Counted from the stretch's first letter, positions 8,179 through 17,024 are shown. The stretch: 63,274 nucleotides of DNA from Nocardia brasiliensis IFM 10847 (GCF_000710915.1 NZ_BAUA01000089.1:1-63274); one strand, 5' to 3'. Notes: generated from the sequence alone by a model not told the origin. Numbers and translations: made by a program.

Positions 8179-8841
8179 TCAGCCGATGCTGAACGGCTGT
8201 CCCCACAGGGTGACCACCGAATTCACCGTGGCGGTGGCGACTTTCACGCGGACGAAGGCGCGGGCTTGGGCGTAGCCCGCACAGCCTTGTACACCGATCG
8301 TGGAATCGGCCCAGGTGACGCTGCCGCTCGTGCCCTTGAATTTGTTTCGGGTGCTGTGTGATTCGTTGCCGAAGTCGTCGGCTTCTTCCTGGTCGAGCAG
8401 ATACAGGGACTTGGCCTGGCCCGGACCTAGGGTGAGGTTGCCGCCCGCCTTGCCGCCGATCTCCGGTTTCTTGCCCTCCCAGTCGGTCTTGGCGTCGACG
8501 CCGCCGTTCACGCCGCCGCCTTTGAGCGTGACCTGACAGCCCACCACGTAGCCGGGATAGATCTTGCCGCCGACCGCGTCGGAGCCGGACAGTTCGACCT
8601 GTGCCGAGCCCGACACCCACGCGTTGCGGTGGACCGGGGTGGCGCCCATGGACGGACTGATGGTGGCGGATTCGCCGACCAGCCGGACCGTCAGCACCGT
8701 GCCGTCCGACAGCGTCTTGGTGAGCTCGCCGCCGGGCAGCGCAACGACGGTGTCGGCGTGGGCGGCGGTGGGGCACAGGCCGAGGGCCGCGGTCGCGGCG
8801 ACGCCGGTGGCCAGGCGTGCCACGGCAGCGCGATTGATCAT
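8179..8841 (-). CDS. MspA-family porin, copy 1
   Basis: Predicted 220-residue outer-membrane (mycomembrane) porin of the MspA family. It has a signal peptide ending AAHA-D about residue 29, then the MspA-like beta-rich body with VVGCQVTL, a GLY-rich middle and the C-terminal QGCAGYAQARAFV and WGQPFSIG segments. ATG at 8841 has AAGGAT six bases upstream. It lies 47 bases downstream of a second MspA-like gene on the same strand, so the two probably form one transcript. MspA oligomers carry small hydrophilic solutes across the mycolic-acid layer. Confidence 0.88.
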   Translation of the reverse strand: MINRAAVARLATGVAATAALGLCPTAAHADTVVALPGGELTKTLSDGTVLTVRLVGESATISPSMGATPVHRNAWVSGSAQVELSGSDAVGGKIYPGYVVGCQVTLKGGGVNGGVDAKTDWEGKKPEIGGKAGGNLTLGPGQAKSLYLLDQEEADDFGNESHSTRNKFKGTSGSVTWADSTIGVQGCAGYAQARAFVRVKVATATVNSVVTLWGQPFSIG

Positions 8842-8888
8842 CGAGGTATCCTTGGGTCGAATGCTGTTGTGCGAGGGGGGCTTCGGTG

Positions 8889-9557
8889 TCATCCGATGCT
8901 GAACGGCTGGCCGTAGAGGGAGACCTTGGCGTAGTTGTCGCCGATGATCTCGGCCACCGTGTACGAACGCGCCTGGGCGTATCCCGCACAGCCCTGGATC
9001 TGTATCTCGACGTCGCGGTACTCGATCGAGTAGACGCCGGGGCGCAGGATGTCCTTGCCTTCGATGCCGACGAAGCTCACCTGGCCGGGGCCGAGCTTCA
9101 GGCCGATCGAGCCGCCCACTTTTCCGCTGGTGAGATTGGCGCCGGCGGACAGCCCGGCGGAAATGGCGTTGTCGCTGATGCTGACCTGGCAGCCGACGAT
9201 ATACCCCGTGCTGAGCCGCGACGCTCCGTGCGTCGAGGAGTTGTTCGTGCCCGGCGCGTTCTTGGCTCCGTTGTTGGGGCCGGGTTTGCCGGGCGGGGTC
9301 GCCGTCACGTCCGCGATCACCGTCCCGGTCAGCCACGCTACGCGTCCGGCTCCGTTGGCCGCCAGTGACTGCGAGATCAGCGCACTTTCCTGCGTGCGAC
9401 TGATCTTCAAGCCGGGGCCGAGTCGTTCTCCGTCCGGTAGCGGCACAAAGGTATCGGCATGCGCCGCACCGGTAGCCGACAATCCGAGCGCCACAGTCGC
9501 CACGACACCGAGCCCGGCAGCTCGCACGCCGCGGTTGCCCGCGCGAAATCTATTCAT
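8889..9557 (-). CDS. MspA-family porin, copy 2
   Basis: A 222-residue paralogue of the next gene: signal peptide ending AAHA-D, shared VGCQVSI, QGCAGYAQARSYTV and YGQPFSIG segments. It contains an asparagine/glycine-rich insert (PGPNNGAKNAPGTNNSS) that the other copy lacks. ATG at 9557 is preferred because GAGGG lies just upstream; an ATG at 9569 overlaps that site. It is first in a two-gene porin unit. The insert is probably a surface loop, which is inference. Confidence 0.87.
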   Translation of the reverse strand: MNRFRAGNRGVRAAGLGVVATVALGLSATGAAHADTFVPLPDGERLGPGLKISRTQESALISQSLAANGAGRVAWLTGTVIADVTATPPGKPGPNNGAKNAPGTNNSSTHGASRLSTGYIVGCQVSISDNAISAGLSAGANLTSGKVGGSIGLKLGPGQVSFVGIEGKDILRPGVYSIEYRDVEIQIQGCAGYAQARSYTVAEIIGDNYAKVSLYGQPFSIG

Positions 9558-9606
9558 GCCTACCCTCATCACCTTGTAGGGGTGCGAAATACGCACCGCA
9601 AGAACA

Positions 9607-9641
9607 GATCACCGCTCCGTCCGTGCGCCGGAGCGGTGATC
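9607..9641 (-). terminator. hairpin terminator after the maleylpyruvate isomerase-like gene
   Basis: A perfect 13-base stem GATCACCGCTCCG with a nine-base loop lies 74 bases beyond the stop of the minus-strand gene at 9715-10362 and before the porin gene. There is no clear U-tract, as is common in high-GC actinobacteria. Confidence 0.6.
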
Positions 9642-9714
9642 GCGCTGAGCGTAGGCCCGCCTCGTAGCCCCCGACCACCCCCCAACCGGCCGAACCCCCC
9701 ATCCATCCGGCTGG

Positions 9715-10362
9715 TCACTCTTGGTGGAGGGGGAGGCCTTCGGTGGTGAGGTGGTGGTGCAGGGCGGTGCGGCCGGTGGCGAAGAGGAGCAGGGCCTTGA
9801 TGGGGCCGTGGATCTCGCGGCCCGTGCCGAGGGACCAGTCGATGTCGGTGGCGCACAGGCGGATACCGTCGAGGCGGTGCCGGGCGAACACCGGCCAGCC
9901 GATGGCGGCGGCGCGCTGGGTGGCGACGGCGGCGGCGAGTGGCGGCACGTCCAGGTTGCGCCCGAGCGGAAGCGCGATGTCCTGGCCGTGCACCATCGTG
10001 TCGAACAGGATGTTGCGATAGTTGGTGAGTTTGGGCAGGGAACGGTCGGCCGCGTGTGCGCGGATGTCCGAAACGAGCTGTGCGACAGGATGTTCGGCGT
10101 ATGCGGTGGTGAGCTGGTCGATCATGCGGTTGTAGTCGCCGCGCGCCCGGACCGCGGCGGTGAGCATCGTCCAGCTCGAGGGAACCTGCGGGGTGAGGGC
10201 GAGATGCGCGGCGACGTCGCGGATGCGCCATCCGGCGCACAGCGAGGGGCTTTCCCATTCGGCGGGGGTCAGTTCGGTGAGCAGGTCGGCGATCGCGTGG
10301 CGCTGGGCTTCGATGACCCGCCAGCTGCCTTCGCGGTCCAGCGTGACTTGTTCGGTCGGCAT
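9715..10362 (-). CDS. maleylpyruvate isomerase-family, mycothiol-dependent-type (DinB-like) protein
   Basis: A 215-residue protein of the TIGR03083/maleylpyruvate isomerase N-terminal family, a DinB-like four-helix fold that in the characterised members uses mycothiol. The family motif SLCAGWRIRDVAAHL (about 41-55) is clear; the metal-ligand histidines expected are His53 and the later MVHGQD. ATG at 10362 has GGGAGGTG upstream. It is divergent from a MarR regulator with only 76 bases between them, so MarR probably controls it. The substrate is unknown; this family is large and mostly uncharacterised. Confidence 0.8.
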   Translation of the reverse strand: MPTEQVTLDREGSWRVIEAQRHAIADLLTELTPAEWESPSLCAGWRIRDVAAHLALTPQVPSSWTMLTAAVRARGDYNRMIDQLTTAYAEHPVAQLVSDIRAHAADRSLPKLTNYRNILFDTMVHGQDIALPLGRNLDVPPLAAAVATQRAAAIGWPVFARHRLDGIRLCATDIDWSLGTGREIHGPIKALLLFATGRTALHHHLTTEGLPLHQE

Positions 10363-10384
10363 GGCGCACCTCCCGCTAGCATTG

Positions 10385-10411
10385 GTCAGTGACTCTGACT
10401 AGTATCGTCAG
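10385..10411. promoter_or_regulatory. candidate MarR operator in the divergent promoter
   Basis: The short divergent gap holds a GTCAGTGAC dyad (10385-10393) and CTGAC-N7-GTCAG (10395-10411), right where the two promoters must lie. MarR dimers bind such dyads. The assignment rests on position and symmetry only. Confidence 0.45.
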
Positions 10412-10438
10412 TCTCTCGTACTAATGTCAAGGAGTGTG

Positions 10439-10876
10439 ATGGCAGACGAGCAGCTCAACGTGGGTCTGCTGATGATGATCGCCTACCGATCGATGGAGAA
10501 CCGGGTCTTCGCCGCGCTGGCGGAGTCCGGCTACGGCGACCTCACCGTCGCGCAGGGCCGGATCGTCGCGCAGATCGGTGCGGAAGGCACCCGTCTCACC
10601 GAACTGGCCGAACGGGCTCAGGTGACCAAGCAGACCGCGGGCTTTCTGGTCGACCAACTGGAACGCGCCGGCTACGTGGAACGCGTCGCGGACCCCAGCG
10701 ACGGCCGCGCCCGCCTCGTCCGGCTGACCGCACGCGGGCGGGCGGGGGCGACGTACGCGAACTCGGTCGCCGAGCAGGTGCAGACCGAATGGGCCGAGGA
10801 ACTCGGCACCGCGAGTATGCGCCAATTGCGGCGGACGATGACCCGGCTGCGCGCGATCACCGACCCCTACGCGTGA
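10439..10876 (+). CDS. MarR-family regulator
   Basis: A 145-residue winged-helix regulator. The recognition region LTELAERAQVTKQTAGFLVDQLERAGYVER and the wing DPSDGRARLV are typical MarR. ATG at 10439 follows AAGGAG; the ATG at 10424 has no site. It is divergent from the maleylpyruvate isomerase-like gene, the usual arrangement for a MarR repressor of a detoxification enzyme. Ligand unknown. Confidence 0.9.
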   Translation: MADEQLNVGLLMMIAYRSMENRVFAALAESGYGDLTVAQGRIVAQIGAEGTRLTELAERAQVTKQTAGFLVDQLERAGYVERVADPSDGRARLVRLTARGRAGATYANSVAEQVQTEWAEELGTASMRQLRRTMTRLRAITDPYA

Positions 10877-10981
10877 GTGGGCAACGCGGAGAGCGGATTC
10901 GGCTCCTCCTCGGTCGCCCCTGTCGAAAGTCTCCGGGCGCAAGTAAAATCGAGGCATACTCTGGGGGCATAAGGAGGGACC

Positions 10982-11740
10982 ATGTCATCTGGTCCGCGAA
11001 ATTCGAAACATCGCAGCCTCGTTCGAGCAGCTCGGGCTGCCACCATTCTGGCGATGTGCACCGGCTTCGCCCTGGTTCCCGCCGAATCCGCCGCGCAACC
11101 CTATCCGATCTACGGCGCGATCCGAATCGAATACGACGCGGCCGGTGGTGTCGCCTTCTTCGGTGTCGCGGTGAACCCGGAGTCCGATGCTTCCCGCGGC
11201 GGGCGCTGGCAGGCATTCGAGAAGGACAGTTCGATCTATTGGCATCCACTGGTCTCCGACGGGCATGCCAATCAGATCGGCGGTGCGATCCGTGCCAAAT
11301 GGGGCGAACTCGGGTGGGAGGACGGCGCTTTGCGATATCCGACCAGCCGGGAAATGCCCACCCGTAAACCGGGGCGTTTCAACCACTTCGAGGGCGGCAC
11401 CATCCATTGGTCCCGGGCCACCGGAGCACACAACACCTGGGGCGCGATCCGCGACAAGTGGGCGACGCTGTCCTGGGAGGACGGCCGGCTCGGGTTCCCC
11501 GCCACCGACGAATTCCGTGCCAAGAACAACGGCGCGGGCCAGCATTTCGAGGGCGGTTCGATCTACTGGTCGGCCGATACCGGCGCCCGCGTGGTGGTCG
11601 GCGCGATCCGCGAGATCTGGGCGAGCCAGAACTGGGAGAACGGCCGCTACGGGTACCCGATCAGCGACGAGTACGACTACAACAACGGCCGCGCCCAGGA
11701 TTTCCAGGGCGGCCGCATCGAATGGCAGCCGCCCCGCTGA
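10982..11740 (+). CDS. secreted LGFP-repeat protein
   Basis: A 252-residue exported protein. Residues 1 to about 38 are a signal peptide (basic start, hydrophobic core ATILAMCTGFALV, AXA-type end ESAAQ). The body consists of about four LGFP-type repeats of roughly 50 residues, each with G-AI-KW, a W/E-DG-L-YP/FP segment and an FEGG-IYW strand. LGFP repeats are found in cell-envelope proteins of mycolic-acid bacteria and are thought to bind the arabinogalactan/mycolate wall. AAGGAGGG lies four bases before the ATG. It appears to be a single-gene unit. Confidence 0.85.
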   Translation: MSSGPRNSKHRSLVRAARAATILAMCTGFALVPAESAAQPYPIYGAIRIEYDAAGGVAFFGVAVNPESDASRGGRWQAFEKDSSIYWHPLVSDGHANQIGGAIRAKWGELGWEDGALRYPTSREMPTRKPGRFNHFEGGTIHWSRATGAHNTWGAIRDKWATLSWEDGRLGFPATDEFRAKNNGAGQHFEGGSIYWSADTGARVVVGAIREIWASQNWENGRYGYPISDEYDYNNGRAQDFQGGRIEWQPPR

Positions 11741-11761
11741 CGATGAGCCCGTAGGGTCGGG

Positions 11762-12880
11762 TCAACCGCAGAGCGCGAGTTGGGTGAAAGCGTGTAGTGC
11801 GAAGTCGATGGGGTGTGGCTGCGGCTTCTGCGCGGAATCGAGTTCGTTCCACCGCTGCATGTTCACGGCCAGCGCCAGTTGCCGCTGTCCGTCGGCGCTG
11901 ATCATGGCAAATGCCCCGCTGCCCCAGGCGGAGCCGTCGTGGCCCCAGAAGACGCCGTGACCGGGCACGGTCAACTTGTGCAGGCCCAGACCGTAGGTGA
12001 TGGTCTTGCCCTCGAACGAGATGACCGGACAGGTCTGCTGCATCTGCGCCAGTGACGACGGGCTGACTATGTCACCCGCCAGCAAGAGGCGATAGAAGCG
12101 GTTCATATCCGTGACGGTCGAGATGAGCGAGGCGGACGGGCCGACCCACGACATGTCGAAGACGCTGAAATCACGGGGCGGATCGAACATGCCGAACCAC
12201 GCCTCGTAGTGCAGGGAGTGCGGACCGGTGAGGTAGGGCTCGGTGGGGAGTTCGGTGTCCGTCAGTCCGGCGCGTTCGATGACGTCACGGGTGATGCACT
12301 GCTCCGCGGACAGACCGCTCACCAACTCCAGAAGTTGGCACAGCAGAAGGTAATTCGTGTTCGAGTACACACCGGGTGTACCGCCGGGCGCGCCGGCCGC
12401 AGGCGCACCGACACCCAGTTCGATCAGCTCGACCGGATGGAAGCGGGTGAAACGGTTGTCCTCCAGGCTTTTCGGCGTAGTTCTGCCGACGGCAGGGAAG
12501 GCGGCGAGCGAAGGATAGGCCAGCGGCAGGTATTCGGCGAGACCGCTGGTGTGGTTGATCAGCATCCGTACGGTGATCGCCGCGCCGCGCGTACCGGGAA
12601 CCAAGTGCGGCAGGTAGTGGCCGATCGGTGTGTCCAGGGCTATTTCGCCGTGCTCGACCTGCTGCAACACCGCGGCGGCGGTGAAGGTCTTGGTGATGCT
12701 GCCGACCCGGTGCCGCATCTCGGTGGTGACCGGCTTGCCGGTGGCCAGGTCGGCGACTCCGGCTGCGCCGCGCCAGGTTTGGTCGCCGGCCCGCACCTCG
12801 GCGAAGGCGCCGGGCAGTCCTGCGGCATGGACGGCGTCCAGGGCTGCTTGCAGTGCCGCGGGGTCAAAAGTGCTGTGCAC
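11762..12880 (-). CDS. serine hydrolase, beta-lactamase class C / DD-peptidase family
   Basis: A 372-residue penicillin-binding-like hydrolase. The SxxK motif is SITK (about 61-64, nucleophile Ser61), the second motif is YSN (about 190) and the third is the HDG triad in WGHDGSAWGSG. This resembles Streptomyces R61 DD-carboxypeptidase and many esterases of the same fold. No signal peptide is visible, so it may act inside the cell as an esterase rather than on peptidoglycan. AGAGGAC precedes the ATG at 12880. It lies 67 bases downstream of an AraC regulator on the same strand, probably one operon. Confidence 0.82.
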   Translation of the reverse strand: MHSTFDPAALQAALDAVHAAGLPGAFAEVRAGDQTWRGAAGVADLATGKPVTTEMRHRVGSITKTFTAAAVLQQVEHGEIALDTPIGHYLPHLVPGTRGAAITVRMLINHTSGLAEYLPLAYPSLAAFPAVGRTTPKSLEDNRFTRFHPVELIELGVGAPAAGAPGGTPGVYSNTNYLLLCQLLELVSGLSAEQCITRDVIERAGLTDTELPTEPYLTGPHSLHYEAWFGMFDPPRDFSVFDMSWVGPSASLISTVTDMNRFYRLLLAGDIVSPSSLAQMQQTCPVISFEGKTITYGLGLHKLTVPGHGVFWGHDGSAWGSGAFAMISADGQRQLALAVNMQRWNELDSAQKPQPHPIDFALHAFTQLALCG

Positions 12881-12947
12881 GACAGCTGTCCTCTCGTTGT
12901 CGATGGGTGACGCCCCGGCGGCAATGGGCCGACCGGGGCGAACACCA

Positions 12948-13814
12948 CTATCGATCGAGCGGGGCTGCGGGGTATTGGAAGAATTTTCCCCACGCCCGGT
13001 ACCGGTGCCGCGCGATGGCAGGCAAATACTGGGCCTGCAATGCCCCGGGCGTATCCGCGGCGAAGATCGACACGTCGCGGCAGAGGTGGGCCTGGTCGGT
13101 GTAGCCGGAATCCGCCGCGACCGCGGCAGCGGGCCGTCCGGCCAGCAGGCCGTCGACCGCGTAGCGGAATCGGGCCAGCATCGCCGCGCGCTTGGGCGTC
13201 AGCCCGATCTGGGATTCGAACCGCGCCCACAGTCGCTTGTGACTCCAGCCGAGAGCTTCGGCGAGAGCGCCGATCCGTACCTGCCCCCGCGCGGCAAGAA
13301 TGCGGTGCCAGCCCGCCGATACCTCCGGGTCGAGCGTGTGCGATCGCCGATCCTGCTGTGCCAGAAACGATTTCGTCAGAGTAAAACGCTCGTCCCAGCT
13401 CTGCGCGGAGGCGAGTTGGTCGCGCAACTGCCGGGCGCGCTGCCTCCACAGATCTTCCAGGGCGACGGGCCCGCGGCCCAGCTCGGCGGGCGATACGCCG
13501 AGCAACGAATACGCTCGCAGCGGCGAGAGACGAAGCTCGACGCATTCGGCGCGTGCGCTGTGCACTCGCATCGGGTCGAGTGCGAGCCCGGTCACGAAGC
13601 TGTCGAGGGTGCGCCGTCCGCTCGCGTCGTCGACGACCACTTCCCGCGTCCCGAACCCGATCACCACGGTGATCGCCGTAGTCCCGGCGACGCGCAGATC
13701 CAGCCCGCTGCCGTCCAGATCGCGGTAACCGATGATCGCGGCCCCCGGCGGCGCGGCCGAGGCCGCGAAATCCCAGCTCGTTTCGGGCTCGCGGTCGATG
13801 TGCACAACTCCCAC
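12948..13814 (-). CDS. AraC-family regulator
   Basis: A 288-residue regulator with the AraC-type double helix-turn-helix at the C-terminus: the first motif around RIGALAEALGWSHKRLWARF and the second around AAAVAADSGYTDQAHLCRDV. The N-terminal part resembles the effector domain of the DUF6597-like AraC group rather than a cupin with clear histidines. It precedes the serine hydrolase gene, its probable target. ATG at 13814; the ribosome site is weak. Confidence 0.85.
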   Translation of the reverse strand: MGVVHIDREPETSWDFAASAAPPGAAIIGYRDLDGSGLDLRVAGTTAITVVIGFGTREVVVDDASGRRTLDSFVTGLALDPMRVHSARAECVELRLSPLRAYSLLGVSPAELGRGPVALEDLWRQRARQLRDQLASAQSWDERFTLTKSFLAQQDRRSHTLDPEVSAGWHRILAARGQVRIGALAEALGWSHKRLWARFESQIGLTPKRAAMLARFRYAVDGLLAGRPAAAVAADSGYTDQAHLCRDVSIFAADTPGALQAQYLPAIARHRYRAWGKFFQYPAAPLDR

Positions 13815-13932
13815 GCGTTCAGGCTACGCATCGCCCGACGGGCGCGTTTCGGCTCATTTATGCAGGTTGTGCATATGTCGGTGCGGCGGGGGTAGGCGGT
13901 AGGAGCAGTTACTTCGACGAATGGAGGCTCTG

Positions 13933-14616
13933 ATGAACGTCGATGACAACGTTGCTGCCGACCGCGGCCCGGCACTCCGGATACCCCGCAGTCGCGGCGC
14001 CCTCGGCGGGCTCGCGGTGCTGCTGCTGGGGATCTGGGGCGCGCTGATTCCGTTCCTCGGACCGTACTTCGATTTCGCGTTCACCCCGGACGGCTCGTGG
14101 GTGTGGACGTCGGCGCGTGGCTGGCTCGAGGTGCTGCCCGGCGTGGTCGCGATCGTCGGCGGATTCCTGATGTTGACCAGCCGGAATCGGCTCGTCGCCA
14201 GTTTCGGCGGATGGCTGGCCGCAGCGGCCGGTCTGTGGTTCATCGTCGGTCCGTTCCTGGCGGATCTGCTGAACCTGGGTGCGCTCGGTGAGCCGGTCGC
14301 GTCCTCCGATCTCAAACGGGCACTCTTGCAACTGACCTTCTTCTACGGTCTCGGCGCACTGATCCTGTTCTTCGCCGCTACCTCGCTCGGCCGGTTGTCG
14401 GTGCGCAGCGCCCGCGATATCGCCTTCGCGCGCCGTGAGGTCGACGCGCGGACCATCCGCACGGACAACCGTGGCGCCGTGGTCGCGCCGGAACCGGTAC
14501 GCACGACCGACCGTGGGGCCGTGGCCGCACCGGAATCGGTGCGCACGACCGACCGCCCCACCTTCGAAACCCAGCCTCGACTGCACAAGCCGGGCCTCGG
14601 CGGCGGGCACGCCTAG
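13933..14616 (+). CDS. four-helix membrane protein with a repeated arginine-rich tail
   Basis: Hypothetical 227-residue membrane protein. Four hydrophobic segments occupy about residues 25-160. The C-terminal cytoplasmic tail holds an internal repeat of about 14 residues, visible as RGAVVAPEPVRTTD and RGAVAAPESVRTTD (coded by about 14470-14555). ATG at 13933 is preferred because GGAGG lies five bases before it; the ATG at 13921 has none. I do not recognise a family with a known function. It faces the cupin gene across a shared hairpin. Confidence 0.7.
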   Translation: MNVDDNVAADRGPALRIPRSRGALGGLAVLLLGIWGALIPFLGPYFDFAFTPDGSWVWTSARGWLEVLPGVVAIVGGFLMLTSRNRLVASFGGWLAAAAGLWFIVGPFLADLLNLGALGEPVASSDLKRALLQLTFFYGLGALILFFAATSLGRLSVRSARDIAFARREVDARTIRTDNRGAVVAPEPVRTTDRGAVAAPESVRTTDRPTFETQPRLHKPGLGGGHA

Positions 14617-14647
14617 CCGCTGCCGCCGAACAGTTGCCGGCCGATGG

Positions 14648-14680
14648 CCCGGGCGGTCGGTGGTGCGACGGCCGCCCGGG
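14648..14680. terminator. hairpin between convergent genes
   Basis: CCCGGGCGG at 14648-14656 pairs with CCGCCCGGG at 14672-14680 across a 15-base loop. It lies between two genes that converge, so it can serve both strands. Confidence 0.5.
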
Positions 14681-14688
14681 ACGCTCGG

Positions 14689-15396
14689 TTATTTGTGGCG
14701 GGTGATCACCACGGGCTTTATCTCGGTCGGGACGTTGGCGAAGGCCGAGACGGGGATGCCGAACGACGCGGCGAGGACCTCACGGGGAAGCGAGTTCAGG
14801 GTCGCGACGATTCCGATATCGTCATTGGGTTCCTTGGCGCTGGTGTTGAAGGTGACAAGAACGTCCAAAGGCGTGTCGGCACTGGCATTTTCGAAGTAAT
14901 GGAAATAGCCCTGCGGCGCGAAGACCAGATCGCCCTGGTCGGCCTCGAAGACGTCGTTGTGATAGGTCCCGTCCGGGTGCGTGCCCAGGATCGTCCACTT
15001 GGCTTTGCCGGAAATGATGTAGTTCAGTTCCCACGCCGAGGGATGCCAGTGCGGTTCCCGAATGCCGCCACCCTCCAGGTGCACGAAGTAGACCGACCCC
15101 TTCTGTCCTTGCAGCACAGGGAAATTGTCCTCGTTCGCCCCTTGCAGGTACCCGCCGTCGAAGTTCGCCCGTTCGGCGGCGCGCAACTTGAACAGGTGGG
15201 AGGCGTTGTTGAGATTGCTGTCGAGTGCGCCGTCACTCGCGAGCGCGGGCGGGTCGGCGGGACTCGCCGCGGCCGCCCCGACCAGTCCGCCGCCGAGCGC
15301 GGCCGCGCCGACGGCGGCGACGCCGGTGCCGAGCAGCGCTCGACGATCCATCCCGCCGTTGTTGTTGTCCTGCTTGGCATTCGAGTCTTCTGACAT
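14689..15396 (-). CDS. Tat-exported cupin, oxalate decarboxylase-like
   Basis: A 235-residue exported single-cupin protein. A twin-arginine signal (MDRRALLGTGVAAVGAAALG, about residues 16-35) indicates folded export. The cupin metal site is complete: HWHPSAWE gives His-x-His and Glu, and GYFHYFEN gives the last His. This pattern matches the manganese site of oxalate decarboxylase/oxidase bicupins, but there is one cupin domain only, so the substrate cannot be assigned. ATG at 15396 has AGGAGA six bases upstream; the longer frame to 15441 lacks one. It stands alone. Confidence 0.8.
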   Translation of the reverse strand: MSEDSNAKQDNNNGGMDRRALLGTGVAAVGAAALGGGLVGAAAASPADPPALASDGALDSNLNNASHLFKLRAAERANFDGGYLQGANEDNFPVLQGQKGSVYFVHLEGGGIREPHWHPSAWELNYIISGKAKWTILGTHPDGTYHNDVFEADQGDLVFAPQGYFHYFENASADTPLDVLVTFNTSAKEPNDDIGIVATLNSLPREVLAASFGIPVSAFANVPTEIKPVVITRHK

Positions 15397-15572
15397 TTCG
15401 CCGTCTCCTGATGCGCAAGAACCGAGTGAATGGGTAAGCACCTCTGCGATCTAAGTTAACCTTGCAACACTTCTGTCGCCAGGTGACACGCGTCATAATC
15501 CGGTAAGTCCGATTCGGTGCCGTCGCGGCGCGGAACTGTTGCGGGTCAACGGCTCCCGTTAAGGTCGTCGGC

Positions 15573-16643
15573 ATGACGGTCTTCAACCGCACCTACCGGG
15601 AAGTCGACGGCGAGCGCATCGAGGGAACGTGGCGGCACGCGTTCATCCGCAACGGCGACTACTTCCTGACCGATCTGAAGATCTACGCCGACGGCATGGT
15701 GGACTGCTGGGGTCTGGTGAATCTGACCGAGTTCGCGGCGAAGGTGCGATCGGGCTGGGTTGCCACGACTTTGCCCGCGGGTGCGAAGGCCAGCGTGCAC
15801 GAGCTGGCCCAGTGGACGTTCGACGACCCGCACTCGTGGATCGACGCCGACGAGCTGATCGGCGAGGTCGCCGACGAGGTGGAGCGGCTGGCCGGGCGAC
15901 CCGACGCGCGCGCCCGCTGTCGACTGGCCGTCGACGCCTGCCTCGCCGAGCCGACCGGGCAGAACCGCGACGCGTTGCGCGCCGCGTACCTGGCGATCCC
16001 GGCGCACCTGCGGGTCTACACGCTCGGCGACATGGATTACAAGGATCGGCCGATCGTCGCGCTGTTCGACGACGACGAGCAGGAACGCGCGTGGGCCGTG
16101 GAGTACTTCGCCCGGCGTGAGCGGGAACGGGAGGCCTCCGCACAACGAAGGGCAGCCGATGGACCGGAGGAGCCGCAGGCACTGGCGGTCACCTTCGGTG
16201 GCATCGGATATCCCGGTGGCTGGCCGGCGGAACCCGGCCTGGAGGCGCTGCAAAACCGTTACCCCGCACCGATCGTCGTCGCCGGGATCACCTATCCCAC
16301 TGTCGAGCACGCATATTGGGCGCTGAGCACGTCCGACGAGACGGCGCGCGCCGATATCGCCGCCGCCGAGACCGCGTACCGGGCCGCGGAAGCGGCTCGT
16401 GACCTACCCCGGCGGCCGGGCTGGTCCGATGCCCGGCTCGCCGTGATGACGGGCCTGCTGCGGGCGAAGTTCCGTCAGCATCCGCACCTGGCCGACCTGC
16501 TGCTGACGACGCAGGACGCCAAACTGCTGTCCAACGAACACTTCTCGCGGTTCTGGGGTCCCGGCCGCGGCTGGGTCGGGCGGCTGCTGGAGGTGGTCCG
16601 CGCCGAACTCGCCGCGGAACGCGCGGGGATTACGGATTTCTGA
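15573..16643 (+). CDS. NADAR-domain protein with an N-terminal uncharacterised domain
   Basis: A 356-residue two-domain protein. The C-terminal part (about 205-350) matches NADAR/YbiA-type N-glycosidases: YPAPIVVAGITYPTVEHAYW, a LRAKFRQHPHLADLLL segment and an LSNEHFSRFWGPGRGWVG block corresponding to the catalytic core. Characterised members cleave riboflavin intermediates or remove ADP-ribose from guanine in DNA, counteracting DarT-type toxins. The N-terminal part (about 1-130), starting FNRTYREVDGERIEGTW, is a separate domain of unknown function, and the middle is a charged linker. No toxin gene is adjacent. A riboflavin-type or repair role is more likely than an antitoxin here, but that is open. 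Confidence 0.72.
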   Translation: MTVFNRTYREVDGERIEGTWRHAFIRNGDYFLTDLKIYADGMVDCWGLVNLTEFAAKVRSGWVATTLPAGAKASVHELAQWTFDDPHSWIDADELIGEVADEVERLAGRPDARARCRLAVDACLAEPTGQNRDALRAAYLAIPAHLRVYTLGDMDYKDRPIVALFDDDEQERAWAVEYFARREREREASAQRRAADGPEEPQALAVTFGGIGYPGGWPAEPGLEALQNRYPAPIVVAGITYPTVEHAYWALSTSDETARADIAAAETAYRAAEAARDLPRRPGWSDARLAVMTGLLRAKFRQHPHLADLLLTTQDAKLLSNEHFSRFWGPGRGWVGRLLEVVRAELAAERAGITDF

Positions 16644-16661
16644 GAGCGGCCTGCCACCTGC

Positions 16662-17024
16662 TCAGGGGAAGCCGTGCTCTAGCGCCTCGCTCGCGTGGGT
16701 GGCGCCGATCCAGTGCAGGAGCCGGTGGATCGTGTCGTCGGCGAGCCGGTACCGCACGATCCGGCCTTCCTTGCTGCTGGCGACCCAGCCCTGCTGCCGC
16801 AGAATGCGCAGCGCCTGGGACGCGGCGGTGGCGGACATGCCGACGGCGGCGGCAAGATCACTGACGCTGATATCGGGCGCGTAATGCAGGCAGACCAGCA
16901 GGCGCAGGCGGTTCGCGTCGGAGAGCAGGTCGAACCGGCCGGCCCAGTGCTCGATCGCCATGATGTCCAAACCGGACGCGGCGCGGCGCGCGTGCTCGGG
17001 ATTCAACGGAGGACTTACTGCCAC
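16662..17024 (-). CDS. ArsR-family regulator
   Basis: A 120-residue winged-helix repressor: MSATAASQALRILRQQGWVAS is the recognition region and EGRIVRYRL the wing. It is divergent from the cobalt/nickel importer genes, which points to a metal sensor of the NmtR/KmtR type; however the only cysteine visible is in VCLHYAPD and the C-terminal metal-ligand histidines of NmtR are only partly represented (HWIGATHAS). GTG at 17024 with a weak ribosome site is taken as start; an internal ATG about 24 codons in is possible. Confidence 0.75.
   Translation of the reverse strand: MAVSPPLNPEHARRAASGLDIMAIEHWAGRFDLLSDANRLRLLVCLHYAPDISVSDLAAAVGMSATAASQALRILRQQGWVASSKEGRIVRYRLADDTIHRLLHWIGATHASEALEHGFP

Noticed and set aside
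15440..15480. Possible IdeR iron box (AAGTTAACCTT) upstream of the cupin gene
   Set aside because: Only about half the consensus matches, so I do not report it as a regulatory site.
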